Of a stretch of 64,000 bases of DNA, positions 63,242 through 64,000 are shown piece by piece (within the stretch, counting starts at the first letter, position 1; each line of letters starts with the position of its first letter). The stretch lies in assembly GCF_041381155.1 (NCBI RefSeq), contig NC_091146.1:2683224-2747223 (forward strand). Direction: 5' to 3'. This DNA is from Argopecten irradians (lineage: Eukaryota > Mollusca > Bivalvia > Pectinida > Pectinidae). The notes under the pieces are model-generated. The model was not told where the DNA came from and did not search any database. It saw nothing but the letters and a program-made list of their open reading frames with translations. The translations under genes were made by a program, and so were the position numbers.

Positions 63242-63422
63242 GGACGGCAAGGCAATGAAGATAGAAGCACAAACGGTCTTGGGTATGATGTCTGTATGGC
63301 GCTTATACATGTACAGCCGTTTCTGGGAAAGAATCACCATCTTATAGTGGACAATTACTATACAAGCACAGCCCTTTGTGATGCGCTGTTTGATCGGGGT
63401 ACATATATGACCGGTGTAACGT
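63242..63422 (+). pseudogene. piggyBac-like transposase, third block, truncated
   Basis: Begins after TTTTCAG and reads GRQGNEDRSTNGLGYDVCMA, then LGKNHHLIVDNYYTSTALCD and LFDRGTYMTGVT. VDNYYTS carries the second catalytic aspartate of the DDD triad. Homology stops at about 63420, where unrelated repeat DNA begins, so the third aspartate and the C-terminal cysteine-rich finger are missing. That points to a dead copy, unless an exon lies beyond the window. Confidence 0.8.
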
Positions 63423-63580
63423 TGAAAATGGACCCCCGTTGAAAACTGACCTCAGATCGTTTTTCAACGTTAAAAAATGACCCCGAAAACCGTTGAAAAC
63501 TGAACTTTAAGCGCACTTTTTACACCGACCCGTTGAAAATAGACCCCGTTGAAAAGTGACCCCATCAGAACTCGTTTTTA
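63423..63580. repeat. Irregular GTTGAAAA-TGACCCC repeat
   Basis: Six or more units of the type CCGTTGAAAACTGACC, about 20-45 bp apart, two with the inverted TTTTCAACG. It interrupts the transposase homology. Confidence 0.75.
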
Positions 63581-64000
63581 CACAACAACACAACACGACA
63601 CCACAACAACACTAAACCACACAGCATCACACAGCACATCAGCACACCCACAACAACACTACACAACACCACACAACAACACATCACACAACACAACAAA
63701 ACACAACAAAATAACGCAACATCACACAACATAACATCACACAACATAACATCACACAACACAACAACGCATCACACTAAACACAACATCACACAACACA
63801 AGACAACCTTACGCAACACACAACGACACAACACACAAACAAGAACACACCCAACACAACAACAAATACACACATCCACCTAACAACAACAACACAACAA
63901 TACACAACAACACAACACCCGACAACAACAAAACATCACAAAAACATCACACAACAACATATTACACAAACACGGAACAACAACACAACACACAACAACA
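63581..64000. repeat. ACAACA/ACACAAC simple-sequence DNA
   Basis: A 420-bp stretch made almost wholly of A and C on the plus strand, with ACAACAC-type words and occasional T or G. It continues to the window edge. The apparent short open frames on both strands are products of low complexity. Confidence 0.9.

Noticed and set aside
1-64000. tRNA, rRNA or other structured RNA genes
   Set aside because: Scanning by eye for A/B box tRNA motifs and rRNA core sequences gave nothing convincing. A dedicated RNA search would be decisive.

Overview
This is eukaryotic genomic DNA, most likely from a bivalve mollusc. The clues are the intron-split fibrinogen-related gene, the AT-rich intergenic DNA with frequent ACATGTACATGT runs, the mollusc-style dispersed repeats, and a crowded mix of BEL/Pao, gypsy, L1/Tx1-type LINE and piggyBac sequences. 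There is no bacterial gene organisation and no RNA gene that I could recognise. The species assignment is inference.

Layout. Positions 1-2330 are AT-rich non-coding DNA. From 2331 to about 12990 there is a run of tandem repeats: an irregular palindromic repeat, a 26-bp satellite, a 42-bp minisatellite, a 302-bp pair, a 48-bp minisatellite and a degenerate 145-bp repeat. It ends in a fragment of a gypsy element and a 10-N assembly gap (13000-13009). The same series, nearly identical but much cleaner, returns at 35206-48180. The window therefore holds a large direct duplication about 37 kb apart. The first copy becomes progressively richer in indels towards the gap, which points to an unpolished or haplotypic assembly duplicate as strongly as to a real one.

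Between the copies lie a partial fibrinogen C-terminal domain gene (15515-16851, plus strand, three exons, one in-frame TAG) and a broken BEL/Pao LTR retrotransposon on the minus strand (18945-30153). Its left LTR was later hit by a 3.6-kb TTAA-flanked inverted-repeat element. A second TTAA-flanked element of 904 bp (31004-31907) and two more minisatellites (21 bp and 44 bp, 32941-34140) follow.

After the second repeat series there is a broken minus-strand gypsy element (about 47640-54940), with a helix-hairpin-helix at the start of gag and a PHD finger after the integrase. Then come a 421-bp foldback MITE with a 5-bp target duplication (55217-55637), a broken L1/Tx1-like LINE on the minus strand (55740-61700), and truncated piggyBac-like transposase exons on the plus strand (61943-63422). 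The window ends in simple-sequence DNA.

Functionally this is repeat-dominated sequence. The only convincing host gene is the fibrinogen-related (lectin-like) one. The mobile elements form a readable relative history: BEL insertion, then TTAA-element insertion into its LTR; and duplication of the repeat block together with a piece of gypsy DNA.
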